A stretch of 6,258 nt of DNA, taken from assembly GCA_003222065.1 (NCBI GenBank), contig QHUV01000456.1, positions 1 to 6,258 of the forward strand, written 5' to 3'. Source of the stretch: Gemmatimonadota bacterium (GTDB lineage Bacteria; Gemmatimonadota; Gemmatimonadetes; Gemmatimonadales; Gemmatimonadaceae). Under the pieces are notes generated by a model. It was not told the origin of the DNA. It worked only from the letters and a program-made list of their open reading frames with translations, and did no database searches. Position numbers and translations under genes: made by a program. Positions 1 to 6,258 of this stretch are shown piece by piece. How positions within the stretch are numbered: position 1 is the stretch's first letter; each line of letters opens with the position of its first letter.

Positions 1-149
1 TCACTTCTCGCTCTGTGCTCGCGACGCGTTGCGCCAGACTCGAGTCCCGGACGTCGCGAACGCCGTGAATCCCGCGAGGGATCGGTCCGTAAGGCCTCCC
101 GCCGCCCCGTCGCTTCACTTCGTGCGCTCACCAGAGCCGGACTGCTCGT
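1..149. other. Non-coding leader upstream of the first permease
   Basis: No frame on either strand gives a convincing protein here. The open frame starting at 29 runs over the permease start in another phase and its product is Arg/Pro/His-rich, as expected of a shadow in GC-rich DNA. A minus-strand frame closing at 1-3 stays open for only 37 codons and has no start codon. I see no clear -35/-10 pair. The sequence just before the permease start holds only a weak purine patch (GAGCCGGA, 134-141), not a full Shine-Dalgarno. The promoter for the + strand genes presumably lies here or further upstream. Confidence 0.5.
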
Positions 150-2597
150 ATGGACAGCTTCTTCCAGGACGTTCGCTACGCCGGCCGCACGTTGCGGAAG
201 AACCCCACCTTCACGCTCATCGCAGTCGTTTGCCTCGCTATGGGCATTGCGACCAACACAACGCTCTTTTCCTGCTTCAACGCGATCGTTCTGCGCCCAT
301 TCCCCTTTGCCGACCCGGATCGCCTCGTGGCGCTCTGGGACTTCAACCCCAAGAACGGCAACCGCGACGGCATCTCGTACCTGAATTACCTCGACTGGCG
401 CGATCAGGCGCGCGCCTTCTCCGCGATCGCCGCGTACACCGGTCGGAGCGTTGCCATCACTGAGGGCACCGAGCCCGCGCGGCTCCAGGGGCAGCTCGTC
501 ACCGCCAATCTCTTCCCGCTTCTCGGCGTTCGGCCGCAGCTCGGACGTCTCTTTCGCGCCGACGAGGACGCGGCCGGCGCGGCTGGTGTCGTGCTTCTCA
601 GCGACGCCGCCTGGAGACGCCTCTATAACGCAGATTCGTCGGTAGTGGGACGGGTGATCTCGGTGAACAACGAAGCGCACACCGTGGTGGGCATCATGCC
701 GCCCAACTTCAAGTTTCCAGAGAACGCCGAGATCTGGCTGCCGGTGGCTCCGCTCCTCCATGCCGACCATCGTGATTGGCCTACGCTCGCTGCGGTGGCT
801 CGGCTCCAGCCCGGCGTCACGATCGTACAAGCGAATGCCGAACTGAAGGCGCTTACGACACGTCTCAAATCGCAGTACGGCGTGACAACCAGCGACTATG
901 TCGGGAATGCGCGGCCCCTTCGCGAGGACTTTCTTCCCAACGACGTGAAGCTCGTCGTCTCAGCCATGATGGGCGCGGTAACGTTCGTGCTCCTGATCGC
1001 CGTGGCCAATGTCGCGAATCTCATGATTACGCGCGCGACCGGGAGGCAACGCGAGCTCGCCATCCGTGCGGCGATCGGTGCGGGACGGTTTCGCATCATC
1101 CGACAGCTTCTCACTGAAGCAGTGATCGTGGCGCTCGTAGCGGGACTCGTCGCCATCCCGCTCAGCTGGGAGGGACTCCGTTTGATAAGCTTCGCGATCC
1201 CGCCGGAAAACCCGATACCGTACTATATGAAGTGGTCTCTCGACGCGACGACGCTGTTCTACACGGCAGCGGTCTCGCTGGTCACGGGCGTCCTCTTCGG
1301 GCTCGCGCCGGCGGTGCAAGCTGGGCGCGGCCAACTCACCGAGGCGCTGAAAGAAGGTGCGCGCGGCGCTAGTGGAGGCGCGCGACACAACCGGCTGCGC
1401 AGCACACTGGTGGTGGCTGAGGTGGCACTGTCGCTGGTTCTGCTCGTGGGTGCGTCACTCTTCGTGCGGACCTTCATCGGACTGAGGCACCTGCCAGTGG
1501 GCTTCGATCCGTCAAGGATCCTAACGATGCGCCTTTACCTGCCTGGCCAGCGTTACGACAGCACTCGGGCCAGGCAACAGGTCATCGAGGACATCTTGCG
1601 CCGAGTCGAGGCGTTGCCTGGCGTCTCGGCGGCTACGATCTCCAACACCATTCCCTTGAACGGCGGCGGCAGCGGTGACGGCGTGATCGTCGATGGGCGT
1701 ACAGTCGAGAAAGGCAAAGAGCCGTCGATCTTCTGGACGGGGGTGGCGGGACACTGGTTGGAGACATTTGGCGTGAAGCTCGAGAGCGGGAGAACGTTTA
1801 CCGACGGCGAGCTGCGCGACAGCACACGGGTCGCGGTGGTCGATCACTCGATGGCCGTTAGGCTCTGGCCACATTTGGACGCCGTGGGGCAGCGATTTCG
1901 GCTCGCGAGCGACACGTCGCTTCAGTGGTTCACGGTCATTGGCGTCGCGCACGATATCCGCATTGGTCAGCCCAACAACACGGGGCCGCCGCGGCCATCG
2001 GCGTTCATGTCCTATCACTTTTTCGCCGCGCGCAATAACGGTCTGATGGTGCGCGTAGGAGGTGATGCTGAAAGCAGCGGTGGGGGCGGTTCATCTACGG
2101 CGGTGACAAACGCCGTACGCGGCGCCATCCGCGCGGCAGATGCCGCGGTGCCGGTGTTCAGCGTGGAGACAATGGAGAAAGTGCGCGAGCTGAGCTTCTG
2201 GCAGTATGGCCTCTTCGGCACGATGTTCGGCGCGTTCGGCGGCATCGCACTCTTCCTGGCCGCCGTAGGCGTGTACGGGGTGATTTCGTATGGCGTCTCG
2301 CAGCGCACGCGCGAGATCGGCGTGCGCGTCGCACTTGGCGCGCAGCGCCGCGACGTGATTGGATTGATCGTGCGACAGGGCATGTCGCTCGCGGCGATCG
2401 GCATCGCCGTCGGACTCGCCGGTGCCTTCGGCATGACGCGAGTGGTGAGAACTCTGCTCATCGGCGTGTCGCCGACCGATCCCCTGAGCTTTGTCAGCGT
2501 CGCGCTCTTCCTCGCCGGCGTGGCGCTTCTGGCGAGCGTCATCCCGGCCCGTCGTGCGACGGAGGTCGATCCGATCGTAGCGCTTCGCGTGGAGTAA
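150..2597 (+). CDS. ADOP-family ABC transporter permease (MacB/FtsX type), complete
   Basis: An inner-membrane permease of 815 residues, the usual size for acidobacterial duplicated orphan permeases, which carry two FtsX units in one chain. Order: a short cytoplasmic start ([19 protein letters not shown]); TM helix about 21-45; a MacB periplasmic-core-like domain about 46-265; three FtsX helices about 270-295, 320-346 and 367-390; a fourth helix about 418-440 opening the second unit; a second periplasmic domain about 445-680; and helices about 687-714, 745-765 and 780-799. The two cytoplasmic coupling segments are visible as [13 protein letters not shown] (301) and [14 protein letters not shown] (721). 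The C-terminus [13 protein letters not shown] is typical of the family. The ATG at 150 is chosen because family members without an N-terminal extension start with this kind of short amphipathic segment. The Shine-Dalgarno is weak. No ATPase gene is in the window, so partner and substrate are unknown; MacB-like export or envelope work is inferred from the family. A Gly/Ser run (ESSGGGGSS, 641-649) interrupts the second periplasmic domain. Confidence 0.93.
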   Translation: MDSFFQDVRYAGRTLRKNPTFTLIAVVCLAMGIATNTTLFSCFNAIVLRPFPFADPDRLVALWDFNPKNGNRDGISYLNYLDWRDQARAFSAIAAYTGRSVAITEGTEPARLQGQLVTANLFPLLGVRPQLGRLFRADEDAAGAAGVVLLSDAAWRRLYNADSSVVGRVISVNNEAHTVVGIMPPNFKFPENAEIWLPVAPLLHADHRDWPTLAAVARLQPGVTIVQANAELKALTTRLKSQYGVTTSDYVGNARPLREDFLPNDVKLVVSAMMGAVTFVLLIAVANVANLMITRATGRQRELAIRAAIGAGRFRIIRQLLTEAVIVALVAGLVAIPLSWEGLRLISFAIPPENPIPYYMKWSLDATTLFYTAAVSLVTGVLFGLAPAVQAGRGQLTEALKEGARGASGGARHNRLRSTLVVAEVALSLVLLVGASLFVRTFIGLRHLPVGFDPSRILTMRLYLPGQRYDSTRARQQVIEDILRRVEALPGVSAATISNTIPLNGGGSGDGVIVDGRTVEKGKEPSIFWTGVAGHWLETFGVKLESGRTFTDGELRDSTRVAVVDHSMAVRLWPHLDAVGQRFRLASDTSLQWFTVIGVAHDIRIGQPNNTGPPRPSAFMSYHFFAARNNGLMVRVGGDAESSGGGGSSTAVTNAVRGAIRAADAAVPVFSVETMEKVRELSFWQYGLFGTMFGAFGGIALFLAAVGVYGVISYGVSQRTREIGVRVALGAQRRDVIGLIVRQGMSLAAIGIAVGLAGAFGMTRVVRTLLIGVSPTDPLSFVSVALFLAGVALLASVIPARRATEVDPIVALRVE

Positions 2598-2667
2598 CGG
2601 CTGCAATGATGTGGCCGCATGTGTAGCGACGGGGACAAAGCCACTGGTTCAAGAATGGGAAACGGCC

Positions 2668-3180
2668 ATGGGGATTTTCATCGCGCTGCTGCGTGGGATC
2701 AACGTTGGCGGAACAGGACTTCTGCCGATGAAGGATTTGACTGGTCTATGCTCAGGGCTCGGCTTTCTAGCGATCCGCACTTACATCCAGAGCGGCAATG
2801 TGATCTTTGAAAGCCGCCTCTCTGAGGAAGACATCCGATCCTCTCTGGAGAAAGCAGTAGCCAGGAGGGTGGGAAAGAACGTTGACGTAATGGTGCGTAC
2901 ACCCGCGGAGATGCGTTCGATTCTCAGCAACAATCCGTTCCCGGATAAAGAACCAGCAAGAGTCGCAGTGGCGTTCCTCTGTGAACCGCCGCCAAAGAAT
3001 CTGATGAAGAATGTGGTCGCCCCTGGCGGGGAGCAGGTCAAGCCAGGTAAGCGCGAGGTTTATGTCTATTATCCCGACGGAATGGGGCGCTCAAAGCTCA
3101 AGCTTCCATTGAATGGGGCAGCAGCAACTGTTAGGAACATCAATACCGTGACCAAACTGGTCGCGCTGACAGAAGGGTGA
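2668..3180 (+). CDS. DUF1697 domain protein
   Basis: A 170-residue soluble protein covering the full length of the DUF1697 family, whose biochemical role is not established. Family hallmarks in order: IALLRGINVGG at the N-terminus (residues 5-15), MKDL (21), YIQSGNVIFES (39-49), the FPDKEP segment (91), YYPDGMGRSKL (134-144) and TVRNINTVTKL (154-164). In relatives I remember, the last motif usually reads RNWNTV; here the Trp is Ile. The ATG at 2668 is preferred because the product then begins just before the conserved ALLRGINVGG, as in relatives. A GTG at 2611 would add 19 residues of no family character. The Shine-Dalgarno is poor. The gene follows the permease by 70 bases on the same strand with no obvious terminator between, so read-through is possible. 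Hand-counted GC over 2701-2940 is about 53%, against about 70% in sampled permease stretches, which suggests separate origin or acquisition. Confidence 0.88.
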   Translation: MGIFIALLRGINVGGTGLLPMKDLTGLCSGLGFLAIRTYIQSGNVIFESRLSEEDIRSSLEKAVARRVGKNVDVMVRTPAEMRSILSNNPFPDKEPARVAVAFLCEPPPKNLMKNVVAPGGEQVKPGKREVYVYYPDGMGRSKLKLPLNGAAATVRNINTVTKLVALTEG

Positions 3181-3217
3181 GATCCGTCCGGACGCCATCG
3201 GGCCCGCGAGCTCGTTA

Positions 3218-3244
3218 GCGTCGCATCAGCCGATCACGCGACGC
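3218..3244. terminator. Possible bidirectional hairpin between convergent genes
   Basis: GCGTCGC at 3218-3224 and GCGACGC at 3238-3244 are perfect 7-base inverted arms separated by 13 bases, with a possible inner ATC/GAT pairing. They lie between the stop of the DUF1697 gene (3180) and the stop of the pilin gene (3251), which is where a shared terminator would be expected. There is no T-run on either side, so a classical intrinsic terminator is not shown. In GC-rich DNA such arms can arise by chance. Confidence 0.3.
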
Positions 3245-3250
3245 GCGCGC

Positions 3251-3505
3251 CTACTTGCACACGGGCGCCCCATCGCTGACAGTCGCGTCAACCGGATTAA
3301 CCGTGTTCACGCCAATGCCGCAGCTGAAGTTCGAGATCTGCGTGTGGGTGACCGTGGCAGACCAATAGCCGGGTCCAATCGCCGTGGTATAGGCCTTCTG
3401 CTTTGAGTTGGCGAACTTTGGAATCGCTAACGCAGCAAGAATGCCGATAATTACCATGACAATGAGAAGTTCGATAAGAGTGAAGCCTCGTCGGGAGGAT
3501 GCCAT
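3251..3505 (-). CDS. Type IV prepilin (PilA-like), apparently internally shortened
   Basis: A secreted pilin subunit precursor. The prepilin peptidase site is unmistakable: MASSRRG followed by FTLIELLIVMVIIG, with Phe as first mature residue, Glu at +5 and Pro at +22. The mature chain would be only 77 residues: hydrophobic helix 1-25, then FANSKQKAY, then directly a C-terminal part with Cys55 and Cys76 that could close the usual D-region disulfide. Major pilins are normally well over 100 residues, with the helix continuing to about residue 50 followed by an alpha-beta loop. Here that stretch is missing after about residue 31-35 (about 3380-3393). The start at 3505 gives a 7-residue leader and has a GGA 7 bases upstream. 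A start at 3511 (two residues longer) is nearly as good. The frame stays open up to 3637, but that extension shows no leader character. It may be a minor pilin, a major pilin with a deletion, or a decayed copy. No other pilus gene is in the window. Confidence 0.82.
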   Translation of the reverse strand: MASSRRGFTLIELLIVMVIIGILAALAIPKFANSKQKAYTTAIGPGYWSATVTHTQISNFSCGIGVNTVNPVDATVSDGAPVCK

Positions 3506-3584
3506 GCGCATATCCAATACGAGAGGAGGGTGACCAGGATCACGCCCGGATTCCGACCCATGAGAGTCGTACTTCTCCGTAGTA

Positions 3585-3600
3585 GGCACTCCTGGTGCCA
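3585..3600 (-). promoter_or_regulatory. Candidate sigma-54 (-24/-12) promoter of the pilin gene
   Basis: Read on the minus strand, the site is TGGCACCAGGAGTGCC. The -24 part TGGCAC matches the RpoN consensus completely, and the -12 part reads GTGC where TTGC is usual, with the correct GG-to-GC spacing. Transcription would begin near 3575, about 70 bases before the pilin start. Pilin genes are sigma-54-dependent in several bacteria (Pseudomonas, Myxococcus, Geobacter). The same bases also form a 5-base inverted repeat (GGCAC/GTGCC), so a dimeric repressor site or chance are alternatives. Confidence 0.4.
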
Positions 3601-3669
3601 CCGGGTGCTCCTTCGGCAACACCGTGGAATCGGTCACAGCGCGACGCAGCGCTTGAACACCACCGCATG

Positions 3670-3695
3670 ATGCACGACGCCGCCGCGTCTTGCAT
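3670..3695 (-). terminator. Hairpin just downstream of the permease/DUF4440 ORF
   Basis: ATGCACGACGC (3670-3680) and GCGTCTTGCAT (3685-3695) form an 11-base stem with one mismatch and a 4-base loop. It begins about 15 bases after the stop codon of the minus-strand ORF (3710-3712), a natural place for a terminator or RNA 3' end. No T-run follows on the minus strand, so factor-independent termination is uncertain. Its position upstream of the pilin also allows a regulatory site. Confidence 0.38.
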
Positions 3696-3709
3696 GGGCC
3701 GACATGGAG

Positions 3710-5014
3710 TCACTGCGCTATCAGCGCTGACTGTGCCGCTACGTTCTGCCACCGACCATTCCGTTTCAGATAGACCCGGATGTATCGAATCTTTCGGACG
3801 AATGGCTGGCCGTTATACGTACCACTGCCCTCCTGCTCACCAATCACGATTGCCGCAGTTGAATCGAATACCTGCACCTGTTCGTTCTTGGCGATGAGAC
3901 TCGTCCACTTGATAACGTGCGTGCGAGTTTCGTCGACGTTCTGTTGTTTCGTGCGGCGCATGCCGGTCGCGGCGACGTCAACGAAGTCGTCGGCCAGAAT
4001 GCTCGCGAGCCGATCCGCGTCGCCAGTCAGGTGAGCAGCCCGACGCTGCGCCTCGAGACTCAGTATCAATGGGGTGATGGAATCAGCTCGAGTGCCCAGC
4101 AGAGCAGCGACCGGATCAACGATCCGCACCGGAAACACTTCGGCCAGCAATCGATCTGCCTCCACCGCCAACACCGCCGCGAACACCGCGCCGAGCACGA
4201 GACCTGTTGCAAGCGGCCGCGCATTCGGCGCCACTATCGCCCGATAGACATCCCTCGGTCGCGCCCCGAGCGCCAACCGGATTCCCATCTCCTTCAAGCG
4301 TCGTCGAGCCGCGAGGGCGACGACGCCGTACACACCGAAAATGGCGAGAATGGCCGTGATCGCTGCCACGAGGCCGACTACTTCCCCGATGCGCTGAAAC
4401 GCGTCGACGATCATCGTCAGTTGTACCTCCACCGTCTGCGGCGCTGCAACAGCGCCCGCGAATCGCTCGCTCACGAGTGACGACGCGCGTCGCACGACGC
4501 CGCTTCCGGCGTCCTCGACCTTCAAGAACGGTTGATAGAGCCGCGCGTTCGGTCGCCACGGCGTGTACATCATCAACGCCTGGACAGGCTCGGCGGTCCT
4601 GCTCGACGCGTCGGACGCGATGCCGATCACGACCAGCGCGTGCGTTGCGTCGATGGTGAGATGTTGTCCAAGCGGATCAGCGCTGCCCCACAACTCACGC
4701 GCCGCCTCACGTGAGACGATCACCGGACACACTACCGCCGCGCAATCCGCATCGGCCAACGTGAACGATCGCCCTCGCTCCACGCGGATCCCGAACACGT
4801 CGAAGTAACTCGGCGAGACCTCGATCGATGGCATCGCTCGCCGGCGCTCCTCGGCGGTCTTCACAATCGTCACGCCCGTCGCTTCGTCGCCGACCGGCTC
4901 GGCCGTTGCGAACGCGACGCCGCGCACGCCGCTCACCGTCGTCAGCATACGCGCGACGTCGTCGTGAAAGCTCTGCCATCTGCCCGTCGCGGGCTGCGGC
5001 GCACGCAGGTTCAT
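3710..5014 (-). CDS. 3' part of a broken ADOP permease, fused in frame to a DUF4440/NTF2-like domain
   Basis: A 434-residue open frame that continues the permease from the right edge but in a different phase. Residues 1-200 are the second MacB-type periplasmic domain, beginning at a point equal to about residue 460 of the intact permease in this window (MNLRAPQPATG against [12 protein letters not shown]) and including the LTTVSGVRGVAFATAEPV and IEVSPSYFDVFGIRVERGR segments. Helices follow at about 210-236 and 268-286, with the coupling segment KEMGIRLALGARPRD at 241. After VDPVAALLGT (about 308) the expected last membrane helix and RRA-DP tail are absent, and a DUF4440-like domain follows. 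The first codon ATG at 5014 has no proper Shine-Dalgarno. Started there, the periplasmic domain would have no preceding membrane helix to place it outside. I therefore infer a pseudogene fragment or a frameshift artefact rather than a free-standing gene. The frame itself is well supported. Confidence 0.75.
   Translation of the reverse strand: MNLRAPQPATGRWQSFHDDVARMLTTVSGVRGVAFATAEPVGDEATGVTIVKTAEERRRAMPSIEVSPSYFDVFGIRVERGRSFTLADADCAAVVCPVIVSREAARELWGSADPLGQHLTIDATHALVVIGIASDASSRTAEPVQALMMYTPWRPNARLYQPFLKVEDAGSGVVRRASSLVSERFAGAVAAPQTVEVQLTMIVDAFQRIGEVVGLVAAITAILAIFGVYGVVALAARRRLKEMGIRLALGARPRDVYRAIVAPNARPLATGLVLGAVFAAVLAVEADRLLAEVFPVRIVDPVAALLGTRADSITPLILSLEAQRRAAHLTGDADRLASILADDFVDVAATGMRRTKQQNVDETRTHVIKWTSLIAKNEQVQVFDSTAAIVIGEQEGSGTYNGQPFVRKIRYIRVYLKRNGRWQNVAAQSALIAQ
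3713..4084 (-). other. DUF4440 / NTF2-like (SnoaL-like) domain at the permease C-terminus
   Basis: Residues about 311-434 of the 3' ORF. The domain opens with ITPLILSLEAQRRAAHLTGD, followed by LASILADDFVDVAATG with a Lys a few residues later, and ends with RYIRVYLKRNGRWQNVAAQ. This is the usual DUF4440 order: an amphipathic helix with a GD turn, the ADDF motif, and final strands with GRWQ. Such proteins are normally small, about 120-160 residues, often secreted and stand-alone, and are thought to bind small ligands; many have no known substrate. Hand-counted GC over 3781-3900 is about 50-53%, against about 70% in the permease just beyond (4141-4200), which suggests a join between unrelated genes near 4085. 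Confidence 0.72.
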
Positions 5015-6258
5015 CCGCCATCAGCGCCGCGCCCACCGTCGTGACGAGCAGGAACGCGAACACGCGCCAGTCGGGCGTGAACGAGAAGTTCACCGGCCGT
5101 TGGATAATCCACTCCAGAAGAATCCGCGGTAACCGAAAGGTCAGCGCTGAAGCGACCGTGCCGGCCACAATCGCCAGCATCAGCGATTCCGTTCCGAGCA
5201 TTGCGGCCAGACGCGGCGCGCCGGCGCCGAGTGCCATGCGGAGAGCCATCTCCGTGCGGCGGCCGTGCGCGATCGCGAGCAGGATCGACACCACGCTTGC
5301 GCACGCGACGAGCGCGAGACACGCCAGCCCGACGAAGACCACCGCGAGGATACCGGTAACCGCCACGCCGTTCCCGGGCTTCGCGATGAGAGAGCCGTCG
5401 TTGACGAACACCGCAGTGTGGCGGCCAGTCGTCAATCGGTCTTGCTGCGCGGCGATCACACGCGCCTCCGCCGAGACGTCGCCGCGTGTGGCTCCCGGCG
5501 CCAGGCGGCCGTCTATGAACAGCGGAATCGCGTTCGGCGACGCGGCGTCGTTAGGCCCGAGGTGAAGCGACTCGCGCAGCGTGTAGGGCAGCCAAAGCTC
5601 ATCGTCGATGGACGCGCTGCTGAACGGCGGCGCGACGCCGACGATGCGAATCGACTGGCCGTTGATCCGGAGTACGCGGCCGACCGCGGCTGGGCCGCCG
5701 CCGAATGCGGTGCGCCACAGGTCGTGGCCGATGACGGCGACGGGCGCGCGCGACTCACAGTCGTCCCGCTGGAGCATGCGGCCCGCGATCGGCCGGACCG
5801 GCCCATACACCTCGAAGAAGCCGCACGTGACAAGCGCGCCGGGCGTGGGGCGCGCGCCATCGGAGAGCGCGAGCTGCACGTGCTGCCATCCCGCGATCGA
5901 GGACAGTGATCGGATCGTGCGTGCATACGAGAGGTAGTCGCCGAGCGGAGCCGCGCCTGGGAACGAGGGCCCTGTGGTGTCCGTCCGATACGACACCAGG
6001 ATCCGCGTGAACGTCGCGGCGTCGCGGTCCACGCGCGCGCGGAACGCGAGCGCATTCATCACGGAGAACACCACCGCGCTGATGCCGATGCCGAGCGTGA
6101 GCGTCGTGACGACGATCAGCGACTGGATCGGATGGTGCCCGAGGCCGCGCGCCGCGAACTCGACGTTGGCGCGGAGCTCCCCCCACAGACGCAATCCGCG
6201 CGCGTCCCGCGCCGTCTCTTTCTGCGCTTCCACGCCGCCGAACTCGGCGCGCGCCGCA
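4707..6258 (-). pseudogene. 5' part of an ADOP permease, running off the right edge, frame broken near 5014
   Basis: First FtsX unit of a second orphan permease. The frame is still open at the window edge. Upstream of the GTG at 6231-6233 it reads AARAEFGG, then VEAQKETARDARGL. This matches the (R)EFGGVEQxKEExRDARG segment I remember from long-form ADOPs, so the true start lies beyond 6258. Counting from that GTG: TM helix about 37-62; periplasmic domain about 63-285, with DELWLPY at 211; then helices about 292-320, 348-365 and 390-405, with the coupling segment RRTEMALRMALGAGAPR at 325. Permease character stops at about residue 406 (about 5015). The remaining 102 codons to the stop at 4707 are Arg-rich and off-frame, while the proper continuation is found one base over, from 5014. 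About 70 residues equal to 388-459 of the intact permease here, including its fourth helix, are missing at this point. A single-base indel alone would not explain the loss. Confidence 0.78.

Larger units (their letters stand above)
3512..3709. other. Intergenic region upstream of the pilin
   Basis: About 200 bases between the end of the minus-strand permease remnant and the pilin start. Open frames cross it on both strands, including an upstream extension of the pilin frame and a plus-strand frame at 3595-3897. None resembles a known protein, so I read it as non-coding. It holds the sigma-54-like element and the hairpin at 3670-3695, listed separately. Confidence 0.55.

Noticed and set aside
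2015..2644. Minus-strand open frame of 209 codons opposite the first permease
   Set aside because: It is Arg/Ser/Thr/Pro-rich and overlaps the conserved C-terminal FtsX unit on the other strand. No sign of a real protein.
2598..2667. Possible terminator hairpin between the permease and the DUF1697 gene
   Set aside because: Only a 6-base stem with a G-U pair (GCTGCA/TGTAGC) could be drawn, with no T-run. Not convincing.
3185..3194. Perfect 10-base palindrome CGTCCGGACG after the DUF1697 stop
   Set aside because: It has no loop and no T-run, and short GC palindromes are common by chance in this composition. Too little to call a site.
3512..3637. N-terminal extension of the pilin frame by 42 codons
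   Set aside because: Prepilin leaders are short and basic. This stretch is neither, and it covers the candidate promoter. The starts at 3511 or 3505 fit far better.
4707..5012. Tail of the right-edge permease frame as genuine protein
   Set aside because: It is a highly Arg-rich sequence with no permease features, while the neighbouring frame carries the homology. It is out-of-frame read-through.
4828..5565. Plus-strand open frame of 245 codons opposite the permease
   Set aside because: It is Arg/Ser/Ala-rich with no domain or membrane pattern, and lies opposite a minus-strand frame with clear FtsX homology. It is a typical shadow in GC-rich DNA.
5265..5909. Plus-strand open frame of 214 codons
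   Set aside because: It is rich in Arg, Asp and His without recognisable motifs, and fully antisense to the permease periplasmic domain.
1..6258. CRISPR, tRNA/rRNA, insertion sequence, toxin-antitoxin or defence system
   Set aside because: No repeat-spacer pattern, cloverleaf, terminal inverted repeats with transposase, or small paired ORFs of those families were seen on either strand.

Overview
The window is a 6.3 kb piece of a GC-rich bacterial chromosome. The likely source is Gemmatimonadota or a close relative such as Acidobacteriota. I infer this from two large FtsX/MacB-type permeases of the 'ADOP' (acidobacterial duplicated orphan permease) kind with no ATPase gene beside them, and from a type IV pilin whose N-terminus and C-terminal disulfide region resemble pilins I remember from Gemmatimonadota. 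This assignment rests on recalled family patterns, not on a search.

Layout on the + strand: a 149-base leader with no recognisable gene, then a complete 815-residue ADOP permease (150-2597), a 70-base gap, and a DUF1697 protein (2668-3180) of clearly lower GC. Convergent to these on the - strand: a short type IV prepilin (3251-3505, preceded by a sigma-54-like -24/-12 element at 3585-3600), and a second ADOP-type permease that enters from the right edge (6258) and runs to 3710.

The - strand permease is not intact. Its reading frame breaks at about 5014, where about 70 residues that should contain a transmembrane helix are absent. Its C-terminal end lacks the usual last membrane helix and instead runs in frame into a DUF4440/NTF2-like domain (about residue 312 onward of the 3' ORF). 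The pilin also looks internally deleted: the N-terminal helix is cut at about mature residue 31 and joined directly to the C-terminal disulfide region. Three apparent deletion scars within about 1.7 kb on one side of the window are its most unusual feature. They mean either local gene decay or an assembly problem.

The genes do not form a recognisable pathway. The two permeases belong to the family that couples to MacB-like ATPases for export or envelope work, and the pilin belongs to the type IV pilus/type II secretion family. I see no CRISPR array, tRNA, rRNA, insertion sequence, toxin-antitoxin pair or defence system, and no convincing undescribed system.
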